From Mesostigma viride (lineage: Eukaryota; Streptophyta; Mesostigmatophyceae; Mesostigmatales; Mesostigmataceae): DNA of 61,531 nt. Every line of letters starts with the position of its first letter. Within the stretch, counting starts at the first letter, position 1. The position numbers were made by a program, and so were the translations under genes. Positions 1 through 12,313 of this stretch are shown piece by piece. Where the stretch lies: assembly GCA_009746045.1 (NCBI GenBank), contig RPFO01001720.1:5001-66531 (forward strand), given 5' to 3'. The notes beneath the pieces are model-generated. The model saw nothing but the letters and a program-made list of their open reading frames with translations. It made no database searches and had not been told where the DNA came from.

Positions 1-1600
1 GGCTGAGAATTAAGTACTATACATGGAAGGGGGCTGATTTGTCTTTGATATGGTTGCTGCCTATGATGATGAATATTGTTGCGGGCACAACAGAGTGCAC
101 AATGGGCTTACAGCATTGCGTAAGAGGCATGAATCTCACCAGGACACCTTCTACGGGCTCACAACAACATCACAATAACGATTACCAAAGTGCTTGCTGC
201 CACACCACTGCCACATCACTCCCCACCACCCCAACACACCTACCACTGTTACGCCGTTGTTAGCAGTGCCACGATTGCATAGCAATACCAACATTCCTGT
301 CGTTAGCATGGAGGACCACCAGGTGCATCGTGTGCGCATACCCATGTGACAGATATTATAGACTCCCACCAGGAGCAACGTCCACCACCATGAGTCTCGC
401 CTGTTGGTGTAACTGCTGGCAGTGTCCCTACAACTCAGTATGGAATCTGCCATTAACGATAACGCCAGGCCCTGCACCATTGCTGCCACAATCTGCCATA
501 TTGACTTCGCCCATCGCAGCCTTGATCGTGATTGCAGCCACAAGTTCCTGCCGGCCCTCTTCATCTCTTCTATCGTAGCACCAGAAACTGGGGCCACATT
601 TAGCAGCATCGGCAGCTGACATAGCTGGCACCTGGCACAACAGATAATGCCAGTAGTATCAAAGAAGGCACCCTACTGCTCACCATTGCTATCAATCACT
701 GGCATGATCAATCTGTCACTACCACTTGCCAGCACCACAGAATATCATGACCTGGTGTGTTGCCACGGAAATCTGAATGGAGAGCTTTCACCACAAGCCC
801 ACCCCAATGAGTTGGTTTGCACACTACACCACTGTTGGCTGTACCGTGCCACCTGCCACATAAATTTCCCTTCCATCATGCAGCAGTAGCAACATAACCT
901 CAAGGCTAGACCATAACGTCTATCTGCATAACGATAGCCTTCATGATCGCTGCCTCGTGCCACTGGCCATACTACTGCCATCTGCATTACTTTCTACCAC
1001 ATGTGCCACTCTCTTCTGCATCACTAGATCCCACTACTGCTGCCTGACCTGCCTGCTGCCAGCACCTTCGCTGGCATCTGCTCATGGCATGCCCATGGCC
1101 ACATCCTCCATCTGCCGTGCATAGCCCATGCTTCACTAGGATTGGTAGTCCAGGGTGCACGATGAACAACACATAAAAAAATGCCCATGCACCTTTAGAA
1201 GATTGTTTGGCATGCGAGCTAGCTGGCTAGTTAATGTGCTAGAGATGTTAGATAGCAACTGCAAGCAAATGTAGTGTGCAGCCATGTTTGCTTCGAACCA
1301 CTATTTGACTTGCCAACTAGTTGCTCTCTCTCAACACGCCCCACCATTGGAATGTTGGTAGTTAATACTATTGATGTATCAAAGAGACAACTGTTCATGT
1401 ATTTCCATGATGAAGTGCATGCCACATGTATGGGTGGAGATAACCAAGTTGGAGTTCAACCTTACCTCAGCTCGTACTGTTATGGGGTGTGAACTTGTAA
1501 GGAAATATTATATGATGTTGGCTGCTGTCACGTGTCACTGTGACACATCGTCATCTGTGGTGTGACTGAGGTAATACTTGGCAATCATGTTCAGCATGCT
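1..1600. other. gene-free stretch
   Basis: I see no convincing gene here. Short open frames are low in complexity, lack recognisable domains and do not join through splice sites. The sequence is rich in CCACCA/TGCCA-type words and looks like ordinary intergenic DNA. Confidence 0.5.
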
Positions 1601-1624
1601 CTATTTAAATTGCATTAAAAATTT

Positions 1625-2200
1625 CAGCTCTGTCTGAACTCATTTGCGCTACCTGTGGTGCATTATATATCCAAATTTTGCGCGAGAGTGACGCGTGACA
1701 GCAGAATCATGTAACTAGTTGGTGTTCAATCAAGGTGCAACTTTGCAGCCAGCCTGCAGATGTTGCAAGTAAAGTGTTTGCTTACTTCCAGCTTAATCTG
1801 AGCTCATTTGCACTGTTGGGTGCATTTAATGATCCATAAAATGCTCCAAATGACCGTGTTTGTGACGGTTGACAGCATAATTTCTGGCCATCCCATCTCT
1901 ATTTCGGGTGCAACTTAGTACTTGAGCTGCATATGTTATATTTAATGTGTCTGCCCATTTCCAGGTCAAAACGACATTAATTGTGTTGTTTGTGGAATTA
2001 ATTATGAATAAAACTGGCAATTTCGGCGTTTTTTATGCTTTTGGACGTCACCATTCTGTGAGCACCAAGTGGCCAACCAAGGTGTGACTTGGCACAGTAA
2101 ATCTGGGTACCATGGAGAAGCCAGCCACCAAGTTTGACCATCATCCGAATATTAGTGCAGCTAGGAGGAGTAAGATGGGTGTTTTTTGGCACTTTCAGAC
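1625..2200. repeat. degenerate tandem repeat, unit about 190-200 bp
   Basis: Two clear and one weaker unit share an order of words: CTCATTTGC, GGTGCATT, a GTGACGxxTGACAGCA block, then GGTGCAACTT and a CCAG-rich end. Unit starts are near 1630, 1800 and 1990. Divergence is high, so this is an old satellite-like array. No coding potential is seen. Confidence 0.4.
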
Positions 2201-2208
2201 CGTTGTGA

Positions 2209-2232
2209 CCCTAAACCCTAAACCCTAAACCC
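2209..2232. repeat. interstitial telomere-type repeat (CCCTAAA)n
   Basis: Three perfect CCCTAAA units plus a partial CCC. This is the Arabidopsis-type telomere repeat used by many plants and green algae. Both flanks are non-telomeric, so it is an internal island rather than a chromosome end. Confidence 0.85.
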
Positions 2233-2464
2233 TTACTGGAGGGGGGCGGTCATCCACGTTGACCACAAGCCCTGGCAGGCCCCTCCTGCCACTCCGGACT
2301 AGGGAATATACCAGTAGTGTAGATTAGATAGGCTTAGCCTTTGCAAGTGGCCCACGCGCATGTGCGCCCATAATGGCCCCCATGGATGATGCTTTCAGTA
2401 TCTAGCGGCGCCCAGCCTACAATGGGACCTTCCATGGATGATGCATTAAGAATTGAGCCATGCG

Positions 2465-2793
2465 ATGCCTATGCAGGGAGTTACTCTCTGCTGAGATGCC
2501 ATGTGTACACCAGCTATAGCCTAGCCACATACCCTCCACCCCATATGTCATGCAGGCCTTCTAGGCCCTCTCCTCAAGCCCCCCCTGGGTGCCTGTGCTT
2601 GTTAAGGAGGCATGAACCATCATGGCGGTGCAGGTGCACCTTGTGCACCCAGAGCAGGTGACAGTTGTACATCCTCCACGTACCTGCAGGTTGTAGCCCT
2701 GATTGTATTACAAACCCATAGATGCCCCTTTCTCAGGGCTATGTGTTACATATGCTCCCAACGGAGCTATGATTTTAATTAATTAATTAATTG
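2465..2793 (+). repeat. 5'-truncated copy of the ORF1-only retroposon 3' UTR
   Basis: Same word order as 11507-11877 and the reverse strand of 50551-50905: ATGCAGGGAGTTACTC, CTGCTGAGA, CCAT, GGTGCA, then a terminal hairpin and a microsatellite. The hairpin at 2754-2767 reads GCTCC-CAAC-GGAGC and is followed by a (TTAA)n tail at 2776-2793. No coding part remains. Confidence 0.65.
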
Positions 2794-4750
2794 TTAGGTG
2801 GGACGTGGATTAAAAATGGCAGTCAATGTTAAGGCAATTATGCCTCACCGGCTTATGGCCTTACACCCCTTACTACTATAGTTACAGCCTTCACTGCCTT
2901 CATTAGGCACAGTGGCGATATCCAATGTGCACGATAGGATTGAGGACTGTCAAACCATTAAATTAACAGCTAGCGACAATAATAAATTTAGATGACGCCA
3001 TACTAACAAGTGATGAAGTGAAGTCACACATGCCACATGGGCCAAAACTCGAGGGCATGGCCAATTGGCCATTGGCCGGGCAACTGGCAAGTGCTATGTA
3101 GGTTTACTAGGTTGAAAACGGCGATGCTTTCCATGACCTGAATTCCGAGCAATATCGTCAGAATGCGGACGTGAGTGTCAGAGACGACCCAGAGCTTGTT
3201 CCGCTATTCTTCTCGTGAGATTCAGAATTGCGGCTAGCTTCGACATTACTCAGATTCCCAGGCGGCGGTAGATGCCCTGACGATGGCGTCGGATCAGGCA
3301 CTGCTTCCGGCATGGCATCGCCAGGGAGGCTGCGGCCAGCTTTACCAGATGAATAAGATGATCGAGATGGTGATCGTGGCTCAGACAAAGACCGTGGCCG
3401 AGAAAGTGGACGGTGTGGCATGAGCCACGCTAATATACCTTTAGGTCTGCCTGCGGCGGACGCTCCTGCACTAGACTCTTTCCTATTGTTGCTGGCCGGG
3501 CAATGATGTTCAATGTTCCGTTAGCCGACAGGTTCGCATTTTACGCCAAGGCAAGCAAAATCCCCCAAAGCTGGGCTAGTCGCTATCGGCTCTAAATTTG
3601 CTATGCGTTTCCACTGATAATATTTAATACTACGTTTTATCCAGCAACAAAACCTAGCATCATGTCTACGAAATCGTCAGCCATACTGGCTTTGCCGCAC
3701 CGTGGACCGTGCAGCAGCTACAATAATTCATCGCAGCACGTTAAGGTGCAGGCTCTACAGTTGTTGTTGTTGTTGTTGTGTCCCACGCCGCACATGGGCA
3801 GCAGAGAATCTATAGGCTCTACAGTAGAGTCTAGCCGCTAGGTAGGTATGGCTGAGACTTGAGCCAGGTTGGCAACATCGGCACCAATGTATTAGGCAGT
3901 CCTCGGAACGCGGATACTAGTAACTAGAAAATATCTGATTTCAGCAATGAACCAAGGCAGGCCGCTGAATTTTGTTCAGCCAACCCGGGCCTCTGTACTC
4001 GGGAATTTTGGTTCTGACAATTTCAGCACAACCCTCGAAGTTCCAACTGACCGGCCAATGGGCACACTAACAATTGAGCGCAAACCGCAGCCAGAAGTGA
4101 CCACGGTCACAAGACTTGTCAGGCCGCGGCCACCGCAATCCCGCGGCCACATGTGACCGCGGCCACCGAAATGCGGCGGCCACGTGTGACCGCGGGCCCC
4201 AAAATCCGGCGGCCGGCGGCCACATGTGGCCGCGCGCGGCCCGTTAGCAGAAACACTGTTTGACGCCGATGTCTTGCTACATGCCGACTAGAATGGTACA
4301 ATCTCCCCGACGTTTTTATACTATTTTCTACTGTTGGCTCGACTCAGGCGTATTTTTCTCGCTTCTCGTTTTTAGGATTAAATCCAAAAAAAGGTTTTTC
4401 AAAATAAGTTACACAGCCATTTTAAATCAATAAGTTACAAAGTCTCCCCGACGTCATCGACCGCGTCATCTTCATCTTGTATGAGCCTCGTCCACGTCCA
4501 CCTCGCCTTGCATGCATGGCCTTCTGCATGCCTGCACACAGATGCATAGGCAACGATGGAACAAGGAAATCAAGACCATAGACGATCAAACTTATCATTA
4601 GACGGTCGGCTGAAAAAGATTTCTGGATGAAAATGACGGACAGTAAAACCGTGGCAGATTCCTAAAACATGGCAGATTATAAACCAATGTCGCGTTTGAG
4701 ATTATAAACCAATGTCGTGACCACCATGGGCGTTCCTTGCATAGGCTTCC
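2794..4750. other. gene-free stretch
   Basis: No supported gene. A (TTG)6 microsatellite lies at about 3758-3778. A Ser/Pro/Arg-rich open frame on the minus strand at 3158-3421 is low complexity and was not accepted. Confidence 0.45.
4115..4240. repeat. GC-rich palindromic tandem units
   Basis: About three units of roughly 34 bp built around CCGCGGCCAC and ACATGTG, ending in GGCCGCGCGCGGCC. Each unit is nearly self-complementary, so the segment can form hairpins. No gene is associated. Confidence 0.5.
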
Positions 4751-4754
4751 CTGC

Positions 4755-4806
4755 ATTAATTAATAATTAATTAATTGAACACGTGCTCCCGTTGGGGAGT
4801 CACGGA
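4755..4806 (-). repeat. 5'-truncated LINE 3' end with (TTAA)n tail
   Basis: Reads TTAATTAATT followed by CGTGCTCCCGTTGGGGAGTC. In the minus direction this is the hairpin CTCCC-CAAC-GGGAG (4786-4799) and its AT tail. It matches the LINE 3' terminus at 34257-34304. Confidence 0.65.
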
Positions 4807-5333
4807 GCACCGGAGTGCTTTTAATCCCTGTGTGTGCACAACAGGAGAAAGGGCAGAGACCCCCAGTCTCCTTCATGCCTAGTGCATGCCACAGCTGCAT
4901 TCGGGCACGCTAGCTAAACGGACACGCTATAACGATCCGGCAATCTGTGGGTGCAATAAGACCCATGTGAGCATATCATAACAAGGAGCGTGGGCAAGTA
5001 TTAAATCTGATCATAGCCAGGACGTAGCATGGCTGTAGTAGGACTGAGCTAGGCTATATGGCTGGTTGTGTACCGTGCGTTAGCGGTGCACGTGACTAGG
5101 TAAGTTAGCACAGCTAGGCAAACATTCTAAGCATGGCTGCCAGAGCGGCAGTGACTACCAATGGATACAAGCTAGGGCTATTATTCTAGCCCGCTGGGGG
5201 CGTCCACATCTTGTGGTTGATCATCATCAGGTCCCCGCCAGTACAGCTTGGGCTTCTGGTGTTAGCGCTCCCACGGTCCTAAATTTAGGACTTTGTCCTA
5301 AATCGTCCTAGTGGTCACTATAACCGAGGTACC

Positions 5334-5345
5334 GGGGGGGGGGGG
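5334..5345. repeat. poly-G tract, 12 bases
   Basis: A run of twelve G within a segment full of GGTACC palindromes (about 5327-5450). It is a likely site for polymerase slippage or length miscalling. Confidence 0.7.
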
Positions 5346-5624
5346 TCACTATATGGACCGTACCCCATGTGGACCGTACCCGGCATGATGTACCCGACCC
5401 GTGGTACCGGCACATGGTACCGGATTCCGTACCCGGGTACCGGGTATAATGGCGGGAAAGTAGGTACCTCGACCAAAAATATAACCGATTTTGGAGCGAA
5501 AAAGTGGGTGCGGGAATGAAGTGAGGTGGATATGGCGACCTGACAATCGTGGCCGGCGTTTTCACGTGCGTTTATCATTTCGGGCGCCCAGTAGCAAAAA
5601 CGAAAGGTTGTTAGTTATGCTTAA

Positions 5625-7857
5625 CCCCTAAATGGTCTGGCTGCCGATTTTCCGCCTAAAACTGAGTTACAGCCGACACGTCGGCCCCTTCTCGGGGGAC
5701 CAAATGCCGCGAAAACTATTGAGAATTAGGAAACGTTTAGCTGAGAAGAATGAAAGTTTATAATTTTCCTCACAGCATGGTACTAGGGTTTGCATACTTC
5801 TGACAAAGTTATAGAGGTGTTCTGGCCGGTCAAAGTACAAGGGGTCAGGGTACTTTTTCGCGTACAACGTGCATTCCGGAAAACGACGACCTGGCCATGG
5901 CGGCTTGCGCCCACGCATGGCATTTACGTTTTCGTTCGAATTTTCTGACCAAAGTCAGGAAATTGATTTTATACGTCCTAAAGATGATACAGGCCAATTT
6001 TTGGTTCGCGGGAATGCCATTTGATAGGTGTCGGCAGCGTTCTTGCTGGAAAAAACTGCGATCAGGCCGGACGATAGAAACGTTGACAGCAATACCTTTC
6101 CGGCGTATTTCAAAGGATATATTGGTTTCTTTGTACTTTTTATGATACATGGTAGTCGTAAACGTGCAAGGGTGGCCAGAAATCGCCGAATCCAGCGACC
6201 ATGCTGCACAACTTTGGTGTGCCGAAATGCGCCATTTTGCGGCCACCGCCTGGGCCAAGGTAACGCCATCCATGCCTGGTAAAGCTTAATCATCGTTTTC
6301 CAATCGATGTTTGACGTTTATATATACGTTCTAGCTTGTGTAGCACATTCTTTTTGCATTATTCATGCTCTTTCTTGACCCTGGCCTGGCCCCTTTCTAA
6401 AACACCCTTCTTATAGATGCTTCCCTCAGTCAGTTGACCTGCCACAGGGTGATGGTGATAAGTTTAAGAGGCTGTATGGGTTTGAATACCTCCATATATG
6501 TTTGTTATACATTTCCCACACACATATTGCATGAGTGTGAGGCAGTTGGCTGGTCTCTGTGGCATCATCAAGCATGTAACCGGTGAGTAGAGGCTTCCCA
6601 TTGTCAGCATGTGACACCAGGTGTGCTGGCCATCACCTGGCAAGCTATAGCAGCTTAGGCCTAGTTTATTCTTGCTAGGGCAAGCTGAAATAGGCTTAAA
6701 ATCACTAGTTTGTTGGTGGCTGCCTCCTAGAATGCATGCCTTGCGTAGGGTATCCGTACCACGTTACCTACGTGCATGGACAAGGTGGCACCTGCACATA
6801 GGTGCCATGTAAGGGCAGTGTGATGATGCAGTTATGTTTCCCCATCATTGTGGAAGGGAAATGTATTGTGTGGCATGGTTGGGGGCCATATTAGTAGGTA
6901 TTAGTAGGTAGTATGCCCACTCCTACCCCCTTGGTTGCTTTTTACCAACGGTACCCCTATGGGCTGTACTGGGTGTAACTGCTGGTATACCCACCCAAAT
7001 GATGACCCCAATGGCTCAAACTGTTCAGCAACTAATTGTTTATCATCCCTGAAGTGGTAGGTGCCTAGCTCTTACAACATAATTCAAAATGCACATTCTA
7101 CCAAAAATGAAAACGCTCGTCTTGACCCCCCTGACTTTGACAGCAGTTATACATGGCCTACCCTGCATATATGTAAGGTACCCTGCTTATTGACGTTTCG
7201 GTGGCGCGGCCCTTGGCTCTTAGCCACGTGGCTGGGGCCTCCCTCACGGCAGGTTACACGGCGGACCGGGCGGAGCGGGCCAAGCTCCTGGCCTACGGCG
7301 ACGTCGGGCACCATCGTGTGGTGCCCTTTGTCCTGGAGGAGTTTGGGGCCATGGGGCCCCTGACCTCCGCCTTCTTCAAGGAGTGTTGCCGGCTCCGGGA
7401 GGACCGGCTGGACCTGGAGGGCCAGCGGGCCCCATGGTCGGCGCGGACCTGGACGTCATATTGGCATCAGCGCCTGTCGGTGGCGCTGACTCGGGCCATG
7501 GCTGACATCATGCTCCGCCGTACGCGGGCTGATTTTGCGGTGCAGCAGGGCTATTAGGTTCCTCCCGTTAGGCGTTTCCATTGGTCTTATCGTAGTATAG
7601 AGCTTTGACATGGCTCTGTATATAGGTTTATAGCTGGGCGTTTGCTTTGGTTTGAGTGATTTCACTCTGCTGTAAGTAATTATATTTTTAATAAATATAT
7701 GTAAGGTTGTGATATACCAACCCGAAGGGCAACTCATGGACATGCTTGGCCCCCAAGGACAGCTAGCCATTGGATATGGGTGGGTTGGATGGCATCTGGT
7801 TTGCAAAATTGTGAAGTTACAGCCGATGCATCGGCAGTATTTCTGCCCATTTAGGGG
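5625..7857. mobile_element. candidate DNA transposon, TTAA target duplication
   Basis: The left end reads TTAA then CCCCTAAATGG (5621-5635) and the right end reads CCATTTAGGGG then TTAA (7847-7861). This gives a perfect 11-bp terminal inverted repeat flanked by TTAA on both sides. Inside the termini, CTGCCGAT and TTACAGCCGA words recur on both sides in inverted order, which supports a real subterminal structure. TTAA duplication is typical of the piggyBac superfamily. No transposase is seen, and the interior holds a retroelement remnant (7177-7557), so the element would be non-autonomous. A chance 11-bp repeat is possible. Confidence 0.45.
7177..7557 (+). pseudogene. retroelement C-terminal domain fragment
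   Basis: An open frame of 126 residues with no ATG at its start, so it is 5'-truncated. It opens with LLIDVSVARP and continues through a RVVPFVLEEFG segment to a W-rich end (SYWHQRLSVALTRA). This order resembles the domain downstream of reverse transcriptase in some protist and algal non-LTR elements. The assignment is from memory of that style of sequence, not a search. A typical AT-rich 3' region with AATAAATAT follows at about 7690. No RT core lies next to it. Confidence 0.45.
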
Positions 7858-7861
7858 TTAA

Positions 7862-9234
7862 AGGCTGTGAATATTATCTGCGCAAGTTTTTATGTGTAGC
7901 GCTGTAGCACAGCGGCACAACACAAATGGGTCGCAGATCGCCTGCTCGCGGAGGGTCGATTTTGGCACAAACATGTTAGTGTATTAGCGATGGTGGTGCG
8001 AATCAAGCCAGGAATTTTTTGTGGACGATTTTTATTATATAGTCTGGAGTTTAGAAACGGAGTATTTGACATGGGAGCGCCTGGGCCGTGATATTCTTGC
8101 CCGATTTCCATTGTCGACCATGTTTTAGGGACGTTCAGGCTGGGCAGCGAGCGCACCTTATAGGTCTTCACTTTCGGTATTTCTTGGACCTAGAACGCAG
8201 CACAAGCATGGTTTATATCATTTTCGAACCGGTTGGCCAGCTTTGGTGCGCTCAGCTCTCGGAAAGCTGACCTCGCTGCGGATTTCAGCGACTTTTTTGC
8301 AACCATCTGGAATGAGGCGACGTAAGTAGCAGGTACGTGCCGGGGTGTCCTAGATCATGAGTGTAACTGGCAACGCTGTCGTGGTGTTTTGAGTCAGCCA
8401 GCTATGCCTAAAAAGAGGGGACGCTCTCTGTGCACATAACTGTCACACATAGTTGGTTTACGTCATACAATTAATTTTTACGTCTCTATCTTCGTCGTCC
8501 GCTGCAGCTAAAACACACATGCGTAAGAGCAGTTTTACTCATGTACGTGTTAGTTATAAACCATGGTCCTATATGGCCTGCAGTCGTTCAGGGTGTTCTC
8601 AGACAGTATATACAGTATGGTTTACGTGTTACATGCACCCTGAATTCGCTCACAAAGCGTTGCATGTTAGCACAACGTTGTTTTGTAACTTGATTTGGCT
8701 GCATTCATGTGTTAGTTGCAATGCAAATGCATTGTTTTTTCATCGCTGGGTGGTGGCCAGCATGTCCGTGATGTCAAAGAGGGTTAATTGGCATATGCTT
8801 AGAGAAAGTTTACCGCAAGGGGTGGGCCATGTTCAAGCCGGGCAACCTCAGCAACCATGCAACCGTATATTGCATTACCTGCACCATCTGTGACACCGTC
8901 AAGCACGCGTATATATAGAGGCAGCCACAGCAGGGTATGGCCTTGTTATGCGCTGCCCCGCCATCCCAAGGCCTCGTAGGGTCCCCTAGCGCTTGTAAGA
9001 TGCTCAAGGGACCGTGTGGATAGCATGGTAATGCGTTGACACTAATTGGTCCTAATGGTCCTAAAACCCACATTTTGGCCATATTCGCGCTTTGAGGTCT
9101 GGCAGGTGGCAGGGCCCATTCATGCACTAAATGTAATTATTTGACCCCAGGTTTTTGATAGAAACTAAAAAAGTGTGTTATCTGTCATGGGCACGAATGC
9201 CAGGGTCAAATTTTAATGTTTGCATGTATATATT
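7862..9234. other. gene-free stretch
   Basis: No supported gene. A weak foldback near 9138-9215 (TTTGACCCC against GGGTCAAA) could be a very short miniature element. Confidence 0.4.
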
Positions 9235-10774
9235 TTAATTCCACGTTGTCCTAAATGTAGGACTTTTACTGGGAACATGGACACTGGGGGTCCTGCCATG
9301 CTTACGGCGGAGGTATTCCGGCCACAGGTCGCGTCGCTGCTGCTGCTGAGCGGTGGTCAGGTCGTCGTCCAGCGTCCAGGTGAGGTCGTGCAACCTCTTG
9401 CGACGAGAGAGGAACGGCTGCTTATCCTTAGGGGAGAGGAAGGTGAGCAGGACTGGTGGGGAAGCCACCTTGTCCCGTCACTCCCGTGAGTGGGGAAGGC
9501 GGTGGCACCCTTGCAGTTCTACCTCACCTATGTACCAGGCCCATGAGGGTAAGAAGCTGGTTCTTGAGCTCGTCAGCAAGGGAGGTTGACGTCTCACCTG
9601 GCTTTTGGGGGCCAGCGATGCAGCACCACTCGGCACTCGCGGCGAGCGCGGTCGGTGACCTCCCGTTGCTCAGTGGGCCTGGCGGTGGTCCTCCAGCTCC
9701 TGGAGCTTCGTGGCGATGGCGTCAGTGGTGGAGGCGGTCGCTGCATGATCGCAGCAGGTCCGCGTAGGAGAGCGGCGGGAGGTCGCCAGCCTCCTGCCGG
9801 GGTGGCAGGGATGCGATGGTGGCCGTCTGCTCCGCTATCTTTGGGACCTGTGTGGCCAGGGCCTCGGTGTGGGCGGTGATGGCTTCAAGCTTCTTCATGA
9901 GCACGCCGCACTTGCCCTCCACCTGGTTAAGGCGAGAGACAAGTGCAGCGTGCGTTTCCGATGCCTGCGCCGCGGTGTGTAGCGCCGTGAACTGGGGTTG
10001 TAGCTTGTGGACGACCCGGGTTTCCACATTGGAGACCCGGGCCGGCCTCCACCAGCCGTGTTGAGCGTGGTGTTCAGAGATGTCACTGATCTTCTCGGCC
10101 AGCGGCCATGTCACGTGCTCCTCGAGCACTGCGCGGATGTCATCCTTGCAGAGGGAGGGAGCCGATGGGGCTGCCGGCTGTGCGGGGGCTGGGGCGCTGA
10201 GCGCGCTCTGCCGATGTCGCCGAGGCTGCGCTGGTAGTAACTGGTCAAGATAAACAGGCGTTGGCATGGTTCGTCATAGTGTAGAGCCAGGACGTGTCGC
10301 GGTAGTCGATAGCCGCCCCCCCCTTCGGGGGCACGAAAAGCTTCCGTTCCTGTGCGAGGAACTGGAGAACCTCGACGCATTCCGGCCTGCGGCGACAGCC
10401 CCTGCCACTCGAGGAGGGAGAACATTCTGTCGCCGGGCAAGAATTGGCTCCATTTGTGGCGATCGTGGCATGGTTTCTTGGGCTCAGGCGAGGCGCTTGG
10501 CGATGGGTTTGCTAGCTGGCGATGGGTTTGCAGGCGGCTGGGCAAGGACGATGGCGAGTGGGTTGGGCTGGGAGCCGGAAAGCTCCTTTTCCAAACCCCG
10601 TTTTGCTTTTGGGTCGTCATAGCTGCTTGTCACGTTAGTAACTTTGGCAATACTGCGTTTCAGCCGTAACCGATTATACTGGCGTGTGCGTCTGAAAAAA
10701 GGCGCATCGAATGCAAGTGGTCTGACCGAATTTGGGGCTCAGACGCAAAAGATCTGAGCTCCGCCGTCAGCCAT
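9235..10774 (-). mobile_element. decayed LINE ORF1 element, copy A
   Basis: Read on the minus strand, the segment starts with the 5' word at 10756-10774 (reverse complement of GAGCTCCGCCGTCAGCCAT). A frame from 10620 contains NPSPSASPEPKK, a second frame follows from about 10267, and a third (9468-9235) contains RRKRLHDLTWTLDDDLTTAQ. The last piece matches the C-terminal block of the ORF1 at 51001-52385. At least two frame changes separate the parts, so the copy is dead. No RT follows it. The role would be an RNA-binding chaperone of a non-LTR retrotransposon. Confidence 0.7.
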
Positions 10775-11506
10775 ACCGCCGTCAGCCATTTTCGTTCTTA
10801 GCCATGCAACGTTATTCCCAGTGCATAGTCCACCACTATCCTTATGAGTTTAACGGTTGACACTGTCCTCAGCTTTCTTTCATGTCATCGCGCTCTTTTT
10901 GATCACGCGATCGGACAGATTCACCCGCTAGACAGACTTTGTGCTTATATATTCAACCGGGACTGTGGGAAACTTTGCGAACTGAAGACGTGTTAGAATC
11001 CCTGAATGCCTCTGTGGCCCTGTCGCCATCGCCCCGCACTCCCGCACCTGCCTACCACCGCCAGTGGCTTTCCTTGTGGTGCCTGTGCTCTCGCGCCGTC
11101 TTGCCTTCGTCCATCATTCAGCTGTTATGAATGACGCGACGCGCATTCGGCCATTCGCTGTCGCCTTTGGATCGACCAAAGGACACGCACTTAGAACTAA
11201 CTCTAGTAGAGTTACGAAGCAAAGTTGAAACAGTTGCTCGAAAAAGCAAAACGTCCTAGGAGGCTAGGACCGTAACTCGAGCCACGACGCCAAATTTTCA
11301 ACGACTTCAGTACTTTCCGTCGCCCTTGACACGTTGTCGTACAATACTACACATTTACGCCAATAGAAACGCGCATCCAATAATATATCTTTATGGAGGC
11401 ATGCGGCTTATTTAATTTCAAGCTACCTTGCCTTCCGTCTCTGAGAAATCGTGAAAATTTAAATTACAAAATGGCAAATTTTTAACGACTAATCTCAGCC
11501 CCCTTT
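10775..11506. other. gene-free stretch
   Basis: Nothing supportable. The CGCCGTCAGCCAT word of the ORF1-element 5' end is partly duplicated at about 10773-10788. The rest is AT-rich intergenic sequence. Confidence 0.4.
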
Positions 11507-11877
11507 TAGTCATGTACATGTGTGCCTATGATGAGCCACCCTCCAGATGATACCTAGCTTTATTTAATTATGCAGTGCCCATGCAGGGGGGGTGAGTAAT
11601 TAATGCAGGGGGTCACTCCCTGCTGAGAAGCCATGCCCTAGCTTTTGTATAGCTGTGCTGATCTTCCCCACCTATGACAGGCTCCCCTTAGCTGGGTGTT
11701 GCCTGAAACTCTGGGTGGTGCAGGTGCCCTAGTGCACCTAGAGCAAGTGTTGTTTACATTCCCACCCTTGCAGGAAGTAGCTTAGAATGTATGATAGGCC
11801 ATATGCCCCTTCTCTGGGCTATGTGCTACATATACTCCCAACGAGTTATGTTACAATTCAATTCAATTCAATTCAAT
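11507..11877 (+). repeat. 5'-truncated ORF1-only retroposon 3' UTR, (AATTC)n tail
   Basis: Matches the reverse strand of 50551-50905 along its whole length, from CATGTACATGTGTGCCTATG to the terminal hairpin. The hairpin has lost one G (ACTCCCAACGAGT). The tail is four units of AATTC. No coding part is left. Confidence 0.75.
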
Positions 11878-11937
11878 CTCAGCCCCCGTCCCTGAGAAAT
11901 CGTGAAAAATTTTACAAAATGGCAAATTTTCAACGAC

Positions 11938-12040
11938 TGTGGATAGATTAGACCGGTAGGGTTGTGTGTCCCCCCCATCCATCCATCCATCGGGGTTAAT
12001 GCTCTGTGACTCCCCAACAGGAGCACGAGTCTTATTAATT
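11938..12040 (+). repeat. LINE 3' end interrupted by a SINE-like element
   Basis: Shares TAGATTAGACCGGTAGG, CATCCATCCATC and the terminal hairpin with 34190-34304. The hairpin is CTCCC-CAAC-AGGAG at 12010-12023, with one mismatch at the loop. The AT tail is split by the insertion at 12041-12313 and continues from 12331. Confidence 0.7.
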
Positions 12041-12313
12041 TTCTGATTTGGCACGCCGCAAAGGTGAAAACCATTTGCATTTAGTGCCGGTCCGCGGAAA
12101 ACGCGATCTGCAAATGAATCCGACCGGAATCAAACTGGGGACCTCTCGCACCAACTTTTGCTGACTATAGGACGGACGTCTCCGGATCCTAAGGCATCGC
12201 CAACTTACACCTACAGTCATCCGCAAAAGTTCTCCTTTCCGGGGAGTGATGCAAGCCTTTCGGATTTGGTACTAGATAAATCATTCGAGATCTGTGTGTG
12301 TAGGAGTACTACA
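12041..12313 (-). mobile_element. SINE-like element with tRNA-like segment, copy 1
   Basis: A 273-bp insertion flanked by a perfect 17-bp direct repeat (CACGAGTCTTATTAATT at 12024-12040 and 12314-12330). A second copy is at 34334-34617. On the minus strand the middle carries a GTGCGAGAGGTCCCCAG block followed by a B-box-like sequence. This copy reads TTTGATTCC where copy 2 reads TTCGATTCC. The block looks like the 3' half of a eukaryotic tRNA-Pro. One end carries the inverted repeat GTGTGTAG/CTACACAC (12296-12316). The long duplication fits LINE-mediated insertion. Confidence 0.65.

Noticed and set aside
3158-3421. 87-residue Ser/Pro/Arg-rich minus-strand frame with an ATG
   Set aside because: Low complexity, no domain, and no neighbouring exon with matching splice phase.
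9138-9215. Very short foldback (TTTGACCCC/GGGTCAAA) as a miniature element
   Set aside because: The arms are short with a mismatch, no target duplication is evident and there is no second copy in the window.
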